Shown piece after piece: positions 32,001 to 40,384 of a DNA stretch of 64,000 bases; position 1 is the stretch's first letter; every line of letters begins with the position of its first letter. The stretch is taken from NCBI RefSeq assembly GCF_024436435.1, contig NZ_JAFMZP010000003.1, positions 682,001 through 746,000 of the forward strand, written 5' to 3'. This DNA is from Desertivirga xinjiangensis (GTDB taxonomy: Bacteria > Bacteroidota > Bacteroidia > Sphingobacteriales > Sphingobacteriaceae). The position numbers and the translations under genes were made by a program. The notes below the pieces were generated by a model. The model did not search any database, was not told where the DNA came from, and saw only the letters and a program-made list of their open reading frames with translations.

Positions 32001-32113
32001 CAGCAGTTCGTAAAGCTTTAGGTAATGAGCGCACGTACTATGTATTAGAGGAGATTAATACCAAACCAGGTGTTGGTTATCAAACAAAAGTTAGAAATTC
32101 AGTAGAAGCTTAA
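29087..32113 (+). CDS. actB: Alternative complex III subunit ActB (molybdopterin-oxidoreductase-like plus Fe-S domain)
   Basis: A 1008-residue protein. Near residue 48 it has a Tat-like motif RRDFLKALGFGVGAVSLAAC, ending in a lipobox-like cysteine, so it should be Tat-exported and possibly lipidated. Residues of about 70-740 resemble a molybdopterin oxidoreductase that in ACIII lacks the cofactor. From about 762 a ferredoxin-like domain has four cysteine clusters: CTGCGACVVACNVEN, CQHCDHAPCETVCP, CVGTRYCANNCP and CTMCLQRIQAGR with CQQTCP. These bind the Fe-S centres that pass electrons from quinol sites in ActC/ActF towards the ActA hemes. It sits between actA and actC in the standard order. 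Confidence 0.95.
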   Translation: MESNKKYWKGIEELQKTPEFVESNKGEFSESLPIEEVLSEAGLKTVTPRRDFLKALGFGVGAVSLAACQTAPVQKSIPYLVKPEEVTPGVANYYASSYNGYGVLVKTREGRPIKIEGNPACLLSGGRLDAVGQASILDLYDVSKLKKPVLNGDENATWEKVDAFVRGELAKAQASGKKIRIVSSTINSPSAKGVIAEFIAKYPNAKHVQVDAVSYSGIIQANQASFGSAVVPHYQFDKADVIVSFGADFLGTWISPLEFNRQYVTKRNMASLKDKKMSRHIQVESGMSLTGTNADARIAVKPSEENLALLNLYAALGGSVPAQKLSSPAAEKGIAIAAKELAAAKGRALVVSGSNDVAVQTVVNAINSLLGSYGTTIDLTNPSYQYTGNDADFVAFVKELSAGEVDAVFFLNSNPVYSVANSQQFAEALNKAKLRVSFSDRADETASLCNVIAPVPNYLETWNDSNPIGGYYTIVQPTINPVYNTRQAEQSLLVWSDNPVKNYYQYLKNNWEKNILPQAGLTWKALLQKGVVSSTAVAAAGSASFAGNAAGAAQTIVNASKALVKEGKGAVQLSLYESVAIRDGKYANNAWLQELPDPVSKVTWDNYVAINPKYAEELGISEFDNVLVKSGDRQIELPALYQPGQAKGTISIALGYGRLKVGNAGNEVGKNAYPFVTLVNGTFQRVTSATIERGSGKYELAQTQTHHSFEGRNIIRETTFKEYVNDHHAGSGKHGGHKDYDLWPEHKQIGHSWVMAIDLNACTGCGACVVACNVENNIPVVGRDEVRRRREMHWLRIDRYYSIQEGGKSVTEEKEIEDLEGDFENVTVVNQPMLCQHCDHAPCETVCPVIATMHSSDGLNHMAYNRCVGTRYCANNCPYKVRRFNWFNYWNDSRFDNYMNNEFTQLVLNPDVTTRFRGVMEKCTMCLQRIQAGRLQAKIEKRPLRDLEIQTACQQTCPTNAIIFGDANDPDSAVRKALGNERTYYVLEEINTKPGVGYQTKVRNSVEA

Positions 32114-32141
32114 TTAAATCAAAGTAAGATTTATAAAGATT

Positions 32142-33605
32142 ATGGCAGGTCATAACGAATCAATATTAAGGGAACCACTAATCACCGGTGAGAATATAAC
32201 CTATTCAAAGATCACCGAAGATATCCTGGTTCCTGTAGAAAATAAACCCAACAAAGCCTGGTGGATCGGCTTTAGTGTTGCAGTATTCTTTGCGCTGGTT
32301 TGGGTTGTATCTATCAGCTACACATTTTATGTAGGTTTAGGTACCTGGGGTTTAAATAAAACAGTAGGATGGGCCTGGGATATTACAGGTTTCGTATGGT
32401 GGGTAGGTATCGGTCACGCCGGAACCCTGATCTCGGCGGTATTATTACTTTTCCGTCAGAACTGGCGTAACTCCATTAACCGTTCAGCAGAGGCGATGAC
32501 CATCTTCGCGGTAATTTGTGCGGCGACTTATATCATCGCTCACATGGGCCGTCCATGGCTGGCGTATATGGTGTTCCCGCTTCCAAACCAGTTTGGTTCA
32601 CTTTGGGTGAACTTTAACTCTCCGCTTATCTGGGACGTATTCGCAATTTCGACCTATTTCTCTGTATCTTTAGTATTCTGGTATACTGGTTTATTACCGG
32701 ATATCGCTACTATCCGCGACAGGGCTACAGGTCTTCGCCGCCGGATATATTCCATTTTATCTTTCGGATGGGCGGGATCAGTTAAAAACTGGCAGCGCTT
32801 TGAGTCTGTATCACTTATCCTGGCTGGTGTTTCCACTCCACTGGTACTTTCGGTACACACTATCGTATCCTTCGACTTTGCAACGTCTTTAGAGCCGGGA
32901 TGGCACACTACTATCTTCCCTCCATATTTCGTTGCAGGTGCGATCTTCTCAGGTTTTGCCATGGTGCAAACACTGTTACTGATTGCCCGGAAGGTGATGA
33001 ATTTTGAAAACTACATCACGATGTTCCACATCGAATCGATGAACAAGATCATCATCGTTACCGGATCTATCGTGGGTGTGGCTTATTTAACAGAGCTTTT
33101 CATTGCCTGGTATTCGGGGGTTGAATACGAACAATATGCTTTCTTAAACCGTGTAAGCGGTCCTTACTGGTGGGCATACTGGAGTATGATGACCTGTAAC
33201 GTGATCTCTCCGCAGTTATTCTGGTTTAAAAAGATCCGTACCAGCATTTGGGCTTCCTGGTTACTATCTATCGTAGTGAATATAGGTATGTGGTTTGAAC
33301 GTTTCGTGATCATCGTAACCTCATTACACCGTGATTATTTGCCATCAAGCTGGGTAATGTTCTATCCGTCATTGATAGATGTTACTTTATTCGTTGGCTC
33401 GATCGGTGTATTCTTTACCTTGTTCCTGTTGTTCCTGCGTGTGCTTCCTGCTATTGCTATGGCAGAGGTGAAATTGATCTTAAAAACTTCGAGTGATCAG
33501 GTTAAGCAGAAACAGATCCGCGATGGTAAGATCAAGCCTGAGCAGGCAGAGCTTTATCAGGAGTCTTTAGAAAAATTTGATAGTGTAGATTACCTAAAAG
33601 TTTAA
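32142..33605 (+). CDS. actC: Alternative complex III subunit ActC (NrfD-like quinol-binding membrane subunit)
   Basis: A 487-residue polytopic protein with about ten membrane helices, belonging to the NrfD/PsrC family. Recognisable segments are WWIGFSVAVFFALVWVVSISY, FVWWVGIGHAGTLISAVLLL (with conserved His/Gly in a helix near the quinol site), THGR-like AHMGRPWLAYMVFPLPNQ, FWYTGLLPDIATIRDRA and VSGPYWWAYWSMMTCNVISPQ. ActC carries the proposed quinol oxidation site and may contribute to proton movement. It overlies the periplasmic Fe-S part of ActB. Complete, with order and spacing (28 nt after actB, 2 nt before actD) as in other Bacteroidota. Confidence 0.95.
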   Translation: MAGHNESILREPLITGENITYSKITEDILVPVENKPNKAWWIGFSVAVFFALVWVVSISYTFYVGLGTWGLNKTVGWAWDITGFVWWVGIGHAGTLISAVLLLFRQNWRNSINRSAEAMTIFAVICAATYIIAHMGRPWLAYMVFPLPNQFGSLWVNFNSPLIWDVFAISTYFSVSLVFWYTGLLPDIATIRDRATGLRRRIYSILSFGWAGSVKNWQRFESVSLILAGVSTPLVLSVHTIVSFDFATSLEPGWHTTIFPPYFVAGAIFSGFAMVQTLLLIARKVMNFENYITMFHIESMNKIIIVTGSIVGVAYLTELFIAWYSGVEYEQYAFLNRVSGPYWWAYWSMMTCNVISPQLFWFKKIRTSIWASWLLSIVVNIGMWFERFVIIVTSLHRDYLPSSWVMFYPSLIDVTLFVGSIGVFFTLFLLFLRVLPAIAMAEVKLILKTSSDQVKQKQIRDGKIKPEQAELYQESLEKFDSVDYLKV

Positions 33606-33607
33606 CA

Positions 33608-34144
33608 ATGAGCAACACAAAATATATTTTAGGTCATTTTGAAGATCCTGATGTCATGATGCATGGGATTGAAAAGTTACAGGAAAATAATATCAAGATT
33701 TATGATGTTTATACTCCAATGCCAATACACGGTATAGAGGATAAATTGGGGATAAAGCGTTCCCGTTTACCGATAGCGGCATTCTGCTTCGGTACTACAG
33801 GGCTTTTGCTGGGATTCTCTATGATTTATTATATGCTGGTTTACGACTGGCCGATGAATATAGGTGGTAAACCACCCTTTGCTATGCCAGACTTTGTTCC
33901 GGTGTGCTTTGAGCTTACCATTCTATTTGCTTCGTACGGAATGATGTTTACATTTTTTTATGCAAACCACTTTTTTCCGGGCCGGGCGCCGCGGGTGATG
34001 GATCTTCGGGCTACTAACGACCGTTTTGTGATAGCTATAGATGCTAAGACAAATCCGTATCCCGACAAAATTAATAGTTTATTAAATGAAGCAGGTGCTA
34101 TTGAAATATTGCACAACGAAAGGAAATATGTTAGTTATGAATAA
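33608..34144 (+). CDS. actD: Alternative complex III subunit ActD (DUF3341)
   Basis: A 178-residue protein with a cytoplasmic N-terminal ferredoxin-fold-like part (YILGHFEDPDVMMHGIEKL, then IYDVYTPMPIHGIEDKLG), two membrane helices (PIAAFCFGTTGLLLGFSMIYYMLV and FELTILFASYGMMFTFFYANH) and a cytoplasmic tail (VMDLRATNDRFVIAID). This is the DUF3341 architecture of ActD, a structural subunit without cofactors that packs against ActC. The last codons overlap the start of actE, so the two are co-translated. Confidence 0.93.
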   Translation: MSNTKYILGHFEDPDVMMHGIEKLQENNIKIYDVYTPMPIHGIEDKLGIKRSRLPIAAFCFGTTGLLLGFSMIYYMLVYDWPMNIGGKPPFAMPDFVPVCFELTILFASYGMMFTFFYANHFFPGRAPRVMDLRATNDRFVIAIDAKTNPYPDKINSLLNEAGAIEILHNERKYVSYE

Positions 34145-34721
34145 GCTCAGGATATTAGGTGTTGCCTTTGTAGCAGTTGCGGCGTCGGCTGTTATTTCTT
34201 CCTGCGGGGGTAAGCAAACTCCGGGTTTAGAGTTTGCACGTAACATGTACGATCCGATCGCGCCTAATTACGATACTCCTAATAAAAACTTTGCGAACGG
34301 CCAGACGGCACAGCTTCCTCCGGCTAATACCACGCCTATAGGATATGACAAGCATGAAGAGTATCCAAACACCATTGAAGGATATCTTGCGGCTAGTGCG
34401 GGAATGAAGAATCCATTAGTACGCGATATTTCAAATCTTGAACAGGGGAAGACATTGTATCTGCATATGTGCGGTCACTGCCATGGTCCTCAGGGTAAAG
34501 GAGACGGAGAGATTGTTAAGCAGGAAAAATTCCCTCCGCCGCCATCATACTCAACTGGTAATTCGTCCAGGGGAGGAGCCATGAAGGATCTTACTGATGG
34601 GAAAATTTTCCATACAATTACTTACGGTTTGAACCTGATGGGGCCTCACCGCAGTCAGCTTTCTCCTGATGAAAGATGGAAAATAGTAATGTACGTTCAT
34701 GAATTGCAAAAAATTCAATAG
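34137..34721 (+). CDS. actE: Alternative complex III subunit ActE (monoheme cytochrome c lipoprotein)
   Basis: A 194-residue lipoprotein if started at ATG 34137 (MNKLRILGVAFVAVAASAVISSC, lipobox at the cysteine). ATG 34128 is an alternative, and the frame is open further upstream inside actD. The mature part contains one cytochrome c motif, CGHCHGPQGKGDG, near residue 115 and a probable axial Met in the NLMGPHRSQLSP region. ActE is the monoheme subunit of ACIII and may pass electrons to the oxidase or a soluble cytochrome. It overlaps actD by 8 nt and precedes actF by 17 nt. Confidence 0.92.
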   Translation: MNKLRILGVAFVAVAASAVISSCGGKQTPGLEFARNMYDPIAPNYDTPNKNFANGQTAQLPPANTTPIGYDKHEEYPNTIEGYLAASAGMKNPLVRDISNLEQGKTLYLHMCGHCHGPQGKGDGEIVKQEKFPPPPSYSTGNSSRGGAMKDLTDGKIFHTITYGLNLMGPHRSQLSPDERWKIVMYVHELQKIQ

Positions 34722-34738
34722 TTAATTGTATTAGCCAA

Positions 34739-35971
34739 ATGGGAACTCACAATCATACACATAATTTTAACCAACAATTTGAATTTACAGGTAAAGCAAA
34801 AACCTGGAGTTTAATTGCTATCATCATTGGCGTTGTTGCAATTGCTTACGGATTTTTATTCGATCACTCAGAGCATCATGCGGAACGTACATTTGCTAAC
34901 CTGTTATTAATGGGTTACTATTTTACCTGCGTTTGTGCAGCCGGTGCGTTCTTTTTAGCGCTTCAGTTTGTTGCTCAGGCGGGATGGTCTGCAGGACTTC
35001 TACGTATTCCTCAGGCTTTTGCCAGGGTTTTACCAATCGCCTCAGTAGTTTTGATCGTCATTATTATTGCTGGTTTGTATTCACATAATCTGTATCATCA
35101 CTGGAACCAGGAAGGGATTGCGCAGGAAGGTCATCCAAATTATGACTATCTTATTGCTCAAAAAGCGTCATTCCTTAATGCGCCTTTCTTTATCGGACGT
35201 CAGATCATCTTTTTAGGTGTATACAGTATTTTCGCCTTATTACTTGCGAAATATTCTTACAACGAAGATACTGTTGGAGGACTAAGCAACTACCACAAAA
35301 GCTTTAAGATCTCTGCGATCTTTTTAGTGATCTTCGGTTTTACCACTCCGATCTGGTCGTTTGATACGATCATGTCTTTAGAGGCACACTGGTTCTCAAC
35401 CATGTTTGGCTGGTATAACTTTGCTGCAATGTGGGTAAGTGGTCTATGCGCCATTACTTTAACTGTAATTCTTTTAAAGAAAGCCGGTTATTTAAGCTGG
35501 GTTAATTCTAACCACCTGCATGATCTTGGTAAGTTTATCTTCGCTTTCTCTATTTTCTGGACCTATGTCTGGTTTGCACAGTTCCTTTTGATCTGGTATG
35601 CTAACATGCCCGAGGAAACCGTTTATTTCTATTTAAGATGGGAGCCTGAATACAAACCATGGTTCTGGCTGAATATCATTATGAACTTTTTGGCCCCTGT
35701 GCTGATCTTGATGACCAGGGATTCAAAGCGCCAGATGAGTGTGATGACTTTCGTTTGTATCTTCTTATTATGTGGTCATTGGCTTGATTACTATATGATG
35801 GTTATGCCTGGTACCGTTGAATCACACCGGACTTTTGGAATAACGGAAATAGGAATTGCCTTAGGATTCGCTGGATTATTTACATTCCTGATGTTAAGTA
35901 AGCTTGCTCAAAAGCCTTTGGTTGCCAAAAATCACCCTTTCTTAGACGAAAGCTTACATCACCATATATAG
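34739..35971 (+). CDS. actF: Alternative complex III subunit ActF (second NrfD-like membrane subunit)
   Basis: A 410-residue membrane protein with about ten helices, paralogous to ActC but shorter. Segments such as WSLIAIIIGVVAIAYGFLF, LQFVAQAGWSAGLLRIPQAF and FTTPIWSFDTIMSLEAHWFS fit the ActF group, often annotated quinol:cytochrome c oxidoreductase quinone-binding subunit 2. The N-terminus is histidine-rich (MGTHNHTHNF) and the C-terminus ends LHHHI. ActF pairs with ActC in the membrane core and has been suggested as part of the proton path. A GTG upstream of coxB overlaps its stop, but the likely coxB start is 48 nt further on. Confidence 0.94.
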   Translation: MGTHNHTHNFNQQFEFTGKAKTWSLIAIIIGVVAIAYGFLFDHSEHHAERTFANLLLMGYYFTCVCAAGAFFLALQFVAQAGWSAGLLRIPQAFARVLPIASVVLIVIIIAGLYSHNLYHHWNQEGIAQEGHPNYDYLIAQKASFLNAPFFIGRQIIFLGVYSIFALLLAKYSYNEDTVGGLSNYHKSFKISAIFLVIFGFTTPIWSFDTIMSLEAHWFSTMFGWYNFAAMWVSGLCAITLTVILLKKAGYLSWVNSNHLHDLGKFIFAFSIFWTYVWFAQFLLIWYANMPEETVYFYLRWEPEYKPWFWLNIIMNFLAPVLILMTRDSKRQMSVMTFVCIFLLCGHWLDYYMMVMPGTVESHRTFGITEIGIALGFAGLFTFLMLSKLAQKPLVAKNHPFLDESLHHHI

Positions 35972-36018
35972 TGGAAAAAAAAGAAAGATTTACTAATTAC
36001 ATATTTGTAGATAAAAAC

Positions 36019-37341
36019 ATGGGGTTTAACAAATTTTTGAAGATCAGGATTCTCTTATCACTGCTGGTAATTTGTATGATGGCAGTAAGTTTCCCTGTAT
36101 CTGCTCAGCAAGATCCGGCAGTTACTAATGCTCAGGCAGATGTTGCCGCTACAGATACTGCACAGAGCGCTGCTGCTTCATCGGGTTCGATAGGAGAAAC
36201 AACTTCATCCGTAACTGTTTCAACCGACGTTCCGGCCGAGGATCCAAGCACTCTGGCTGCGGCTGATGAAACCGTTGACCGCTCAGCGGTTTATAAATCG
36301 GCTTATTATTATTTATTGCTGTTTGTACTACTTTGTATATTCATTGGTATCATTGGTAAGGTACTTAAGGTTTATGAACTAAGCCGCGAAGTGCAGGGAA
36401 AAAAGGGTGGAATTAACTGGAACTATGTTCAGGCGGTTTTATTCATGGTGTTCCTTGTAGTTGGCTTGTACGGTTCTTACTGGTCATATGATTATTGGGG
36501 ATATGTTGTAACTACTGAGTCTGCATCTGAACATGGAGAACGTATTGATATGATGATGTATATCACCATTGCTATCACTACTGTCGTTTTTGTTTTAACG
36601 CAGATCCTGTTATTCGGGTTCGCCTTTAAATATTCTGGTTCTGATAAACGCAAAGCTTACTACTATCCTCATAATAATGCTATTGAGAGATTATGGACAA
36701 TCATTCCGGCCTTGGTTCTTACTGCGCTGGTAGTGTTCGGATTCTTTACCTGGAGAAGCATTACCAATCCACCGGAGGACGAAAGAAACAATGCGCTTAG
36801 TTTGGAAGTGACAGGTGAGCAGTTTAAATGGAATGTACGTTACGCTGGTGCTGACAATAAATTGGGTGTACGTAATTATAAACTTACAACTCCAACCAAC
36901 TCATTAGGTATTGATTTTACAGATCAAAAGAGCTGGGATGATAAATTAGGCTCTGAAGTAGTATTACCTGTTGGAAGGCCTGTGAGAGTTACCATTAACT
37001 CTAAAGATATCCTTCACAGTTTTTATATGCCTCAGTTCAGGGTTCAGATGAACGCTGTTCCGGGTATGGCTACTTACTTCCAGTTTACTCCGAAAGTGAC
37101 CACAGCAGAGATGCGTGAGCGCCTGGCTGAGCCTAACTTCAATTATACGTTGTTATGCGCTAAAATTTGCGGTACGGGACACTATAACATGCAATATACT
37201 GTTAAGGTGGTTAGTGAGAAAGAATACGAAGAGTGGATTGCAAAACAATCATTATTCTTCAATGACGATATGAAAAAAGAGTTACAGTCAGCTGATGCAC
37301 AAAAAGCGCCTGTAAACAATAATTTAGCTATTAACAATTAG
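36019..37341 (+). CDS. coxB: Cytochrome c oxidase subunit II
   Basis: The frame opens at GTG 35971, but ATG 36019 gives a normal signal peptide (MGFNKFLKIRILLSLLVICM, cleaved near FPVSAQ) and a 440-residue protein. An acidic Ala/Thr-rich stretch follows, then four hydrophobic helices, two more than classical subunit II, and then the cupredoxin domain. The CuA site is CAKICGTGHYNM with the upstream His in DILHSFYMPQFRVQM. The residue between the cysteines that is Glu in most subunits II is Lys here. There is no fused C-terminal cytochrome c. The protein receives electrons from the ACIII cytochromes and passes them to subunit I. Confidence 0.93.
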   Translation: MGFNKFLKIRILLSLLVICMMAVSFPVSAQQDPAVTNAQADVAATDTAQSAAASSGSIGETTSSVTVSTDVPAEDPSTLAAADETVDRSAVYKSAYYYLLLFVLLCIFIGIIGKVLKVYELSREVQGKKGGINWNYVQAVLFMVFLVVGLYGSYWSYDYWGYVVTTESASEHGERIDMMMYITIAITTVVFVLTQILLFGFAFKYSGSDKRKAYYYPHNNAIERLWTIIPALVLTALVVFGFFTWRSITNPPEDERNNALSLEVTGEQFKWNVRYAGADNKLGVRNYKLTTPTNSLGIDFTDQKSWDDKLGSEVVLPVGRPVRVTINSKDILHSFYMPQFRVQMNAVPGMATYFQFTPKVTTAEMRERLAEPNFNYTLLCAKICGTGHYNMQYTVKVVSEKEYEEWIAKQSLFFNDDMKKELQSADAQKAPVNNNLAINN

Positions 37342-37359
37342 AATTACAGATAGAGCGAT

Positions 37360-39243
37360 ATGTCAAGCACAGCTATTCATCATACTTTAGAGCATTCTGG
37401 GCATGGTCATGATGACCACGGACATCATCATGAGACGTTTCTGACAAAATACGTTTTTAGTCAGGATCATAAAATGATTGCCAAGCAGTTCCTTATCACC
37501 GGTATTATAATGGGTGTTATCGGAATGATGCTTTCCATTATTTTCCGTATACAATTAGGTTGGCCTGATCAGAGCTTCCCTTTATTAGAAACATTTCTAG
37601 GTAAATGGGCTGAAGGTGGTCGTATTAAACCTGATTTCTATCTGGCTTTAGTAACTATTCACGGTACCATCATGGTATTCTTCGTGCTAACTGCCGGACT
37701 AAGCGGTACTTTCAGTAACCTTTTAATTCCGTTGCAGCTGGGAGCACGTGATATGGCTTCGCCTTTCCTTAACATGTTATCATACTGGTTCTTTTTAACC
37801 GCTTGTGTGATCATGATGGCCTCTTTCTTTGTTCAGAGTGGTCCGGCGAGTGCGGGATGGACCATCTATCCTCCGCTTTCTGCTGTTCCTCAGGCAATAC
37901 CCGGTTCGGGTACAGGTATGACCTTATGGTTGATCAGTATGGTGTTTTTCATTGCCTCTTCATTGATGGGAGCTTTGAACTATATCAGTACTATATTGAA
38001 TATGCGTACTAAAGGAATGGATATGTGGAAGATGCCTTTAACTATCTGGGCATTGTTCTTAACGGCCATCTTAGGGGTGCTTTCTTTCCCTGTTCTCGTT
38101 GCCGGTGTGGTATTATTGATATTTGACCGTAGCTTTGGAACAAGTTTTTATCTGTCTGATCTTGTAATACAAGGACAGATCATGCCACAGCAAGGTGGTA
38201 GCCCAATCTTGTTTCAGCACTTGTTCTGGTTCCTTGGACACCCTGAGGTATATATCGTGATCATGCCTGCGATGGGTATTGCGTCAGAAGTAATGGCTAC
38301 CAATTCACGTAAGCCGATCTTCGGATACCATGCGATGGTTTACTCCCTAATTGGTATTACTGTCCTTTCCTTCATTGTTTGGGGACACCACATGTTTGTT
38401 ACTGGCATGAATCCGTTCTTAGGAGGGGTGTTTATGATCACTACCCTGATCATTGCGGTGCCTTCTGCGGTGAAGTCATTTAACTGGCTTGCTACAATCT
38501 GGCGTGGTAATATCCGCTTCACTCCGGCAATGATGTTTGCTATCGGATTGGTGTCATTCTTTATTTCAGGTGGTTTGACCGGTATTTTCCTTGGTAACGC
38601 TGCATTGGATATTAACCTTCACGATACTTATTTTGTGGTAGCTCACTTCCACCTGGTAATGGGTTCTGCTGCGATCTGTGGAATGCTTTGCGGTGTGTAT
38701 CACTGGTTCCCTAAGATGTTCGGCAGATTGATGGACGAGAAATTAGGTTATCTGCATTTCTGGTTGACTTTCATCGGTGCGTATCTTGTATTCTTCCCGA
38801 TGCACTTCATGGGTCTTGATGGTGTTCCTCGCCGTTACTATGCTTTCACCGAATTTGAATTCATGAAAGAATGGTTAACTGTAAATACATTTGTTTCATG
38901 GGCTGCTATTATTGCTGCTCTGGGGCAGGTTGCTTTCCTTTGGAATTTCTTCAATTCTATTTTTAACGGGAAAAAAGCAACTCAGAATCCATGGGAGTCT
39001 AATACACTGGAATGGACTACTCCTGTAGAGCGTTTACATGGTAACTGGCCGGGCGAAATTCCAACGGTTTACCGTTGGCCTTATGATTACAGTAAGCCAG
39101 GCCACGAAACTGACTTTATTCCTCAAACTACTCCTTTCTCTGAAACGATGAGTTCTAATTTGCCACATGACTTTGAGGGCAATCCGGAAGCTGAACGTAT
39201 TCAGTTAGAGTGGAACAGGAAAAACGAAGCCGAGAAGGTTTAA
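37360..39243 (+). CDS. coxA: Cytochrome c oxidase subunit I
   Basis: A 627-residue membrane protein with about twelve helices. It carries the heme-copper oxidase hallmark WFLGHPEVYIVIMP: His of CuB, the Glu of A1-type D-channel enzymes, and the Tyr cross-linked to His. WGHHMFVTGM holds the CuB His pair, and HDTYFVVAHFHLVMG the heme a/a3 ligands. The N-terminus is extended and very histidine-rich (HSGHGHDDHGHHHETF). It reduces oxygen to water with proton pumping. It is followed by a strong hairpin (39257-39297), then by the heme a biosynthesis genes. Confidence 0.97.
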   Translation: MSSTAIHHTLEHSGHGHDDHGHHHETFLTKYVFSQDHKMIAKQFLITGIIMGVIGMMLSIIFRIQLGWPDQSFPLLETFLGKWAEGGRIKPDFYLALVTIHGTIMVFFVLTAGLSGTFSNLLIPLQLGARDMASPFLNMLSYWFFLTACVIMMASFFVQSGPASAGWTIYPPLSAVPQAIPGSGTGMTLWLISMVFFIASSLMGALNYISTILNMRTKGMDMWKMPLTIWALFLTAILGVLSFPVLVAGVVLLIFDRSFGTSFYLSDLVIQGQIMPQQGGSPILFQHLFWFLGHPEVYIVIMPAMGIASEVMATNSRKPIFGYHAMVYSLIGITVLSFIVWGHHMFVTGMNPFLGGVFMITTLIIAVPSAVKSFNWLATIWRGNIRFTPAMMFAIGLVSFFISGGLTGIFLGNAALDINLHDTYFVVAHFHLVMGSAAICGMLCGVYHWFPKMFGRLMDEKLGYLHFWLTFIGAYLVFFPMHFMGLDGVPRRYYAFTEFEFMKEWLTVNTFVSWAAIIAALGQVAFLWNFFNSIFNGKKATQNPWESNTLEWTTPVERLHGNWPGEIPTVYRWPYDYSKPGHETDFIPQTTPFSETMSSNLPHDFEGNPEAERIQLEWNRKNEAEKV

Positions 39244-39256
39244 GATATAATGAAAA

Positions 39257-39303
39257 TGGGGTATCTGCTCATAAGTTTCTGACTTATAGATACCCCAATT
39301 TTA
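39257..39303 (+). terminator. Hairpin between coxA and ctaA (terminator or attenuator)
   Basis: TGGGGTATCT (39257-39266) pairs with AGATACCCCA (39288-39297), and an inner ATAAGT/ACTTAT stem (39271-39276, 39282-39287) stacks inside. A/T-rich ATTTTA follows. It may reduce read-through from the structural genes to the assembly genes. Confidence 0.7.
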
Positions 39304-39312
39304 TACAGCGAT

Positions 39313-40380
39313 ATGTATAGATCAAGCGAGAGGAGATTTTTATTAATCAATTATTTGACGATAATTGCTCTTTTTGTTTTGATCCTGGCGGGAGGAGTAG
39401 TGCGAAGTACCGGTTCAGGAATGGGTTGTCCGGATTGGCCGAAATGTTTTGACCGCTTGGTGCCTCCAACTCATGTTTCGGAGCTGCCTGCTGATTACAA
39501 GGATAAGTACGTAGCACAGAGGGTTAAAAAGAATCAGCGCTTTGCGAAATCACTGGACTTTTTTGGTTTTTCCGATCTTGCCGATCGCCTGAGACACGAC
39601 AAAAGCGTACTCGAACCAGAGTCGTTCAACGCTTCTAAGACCTGGACGGAATATATTAACAGGTTAATAGGTGCTCTTACAGGTTTGTTTCTTTTAGCCT
39701 GTGCGTTTTTATCGGTTACCTACCTGAAGTCGAAGAAGAGGATATTTTTCCTAAGCTTACTTAACCTGTTTCTTGTTGGCTTTCAAGCCTGGCTGGGTTC
39801 GATCGTTGTATCATCCAACCTGGTTGCATGGATAGTAACCGTTCATATGTTGCTTGCTCTTGGTATCCTGGCTATAAGTATTTATACCTACTTCTATGCA
39901 CGAGTATTGAGAGACAGACAGCTGCTTGCTAATAAAGCACCTGGTAATATAAAACCACTTAGTGTTGCTGCACTGGTTCTTACCACCATTCAGATAGCAC
40001 TTGGTACGGAGGTAAGGGAAATGATCGACGAGATCTCATCGTCTATGAATCACCTGAACCGCTCCGAATGGGTATCGAATGTTGGCTTGGGCTATCTGTT
40101 ACATAGTAATTTGTCTGTTATAATTTTTATCATTGCCATAATTTTGCTGATAATGATGAGGCGGAAATACCTCGGAAACAGTTATCAGTTTAAATTTATT
40201 GTTTATGTGTTCTTCCTGATGTTGGCGCAATTAGTAACCGGCCTTACCTTGGCTTACCTGGCTTTGCCGCCGGTTGCACAGGCAGTGCATATCTTGCTGG
40301 CAAGCCTTATATTTGGCGCCCAGGTGTATTTATTGTTATTATTAAAGCAAAATAAATTGTACAAGTCCAGATCATTTTAA
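39313..40380 (+). CDS. ctaA: Heme a synthase
   Basis: A 355-residue membrane protein with about eight helices. It has the CtaA signature GGVVRSTGSGMGCPDWPKCF near residue 25, TWTEYINRLIGALTGLFLL with the first heme-ligand His replaced by the usual E-Y-x-N-R-L-x-G motif, VTVHMLLALGIL and the late AVHILLASLIFG with conserved histidines. CtaA oxidises the C8 methyl of heme o to make heme a for the adjacent caa3-type oxidase. Bacteroidota CtaA has a longer loop after the cysteine motif, seen here at residues 50-105. It precedes ctaB by 4 nt. Confidence 0.93.
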   Translation: MYRSSERRFLLINYLTIIALFVLILAGGVVRSTGSGMGCPDWPKCFDRLVPPTHVSELPADYKDKYVAQRVKKNQRFAKSLDFFGFSDLADRLRHDKSVLEPESFNASKTWTEYINRLIGALTGLFLLACAFLSVTYLKSKKRIFFLSLLNLFLVGFQAWLGSIVVSSNLVAWIVTVHMLLALGILAISIYTYFYARVLRDRQLLANKAPGNIKPLSVAALVLTTIQIALGTEVREMIDEISSSMNHLNRSEWVSNVGLGYLLHSNLSVIIFIIAIILLIMMRRKYLGNSYQFKFIVYVFFLMLAQLVTGLTLAYLALPPVAQAVHILLASLIFGAQVYLLLLLKQNKLYKSRSF

Positions 40381-40384
40381 CCAG

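Noticed and set aside
35971..36018. GTG start for coxB overlapping the actF stop
   Set aside because: The added 16 residues are polar and would precede the signal peptide that begins naturally at ATG 36019.
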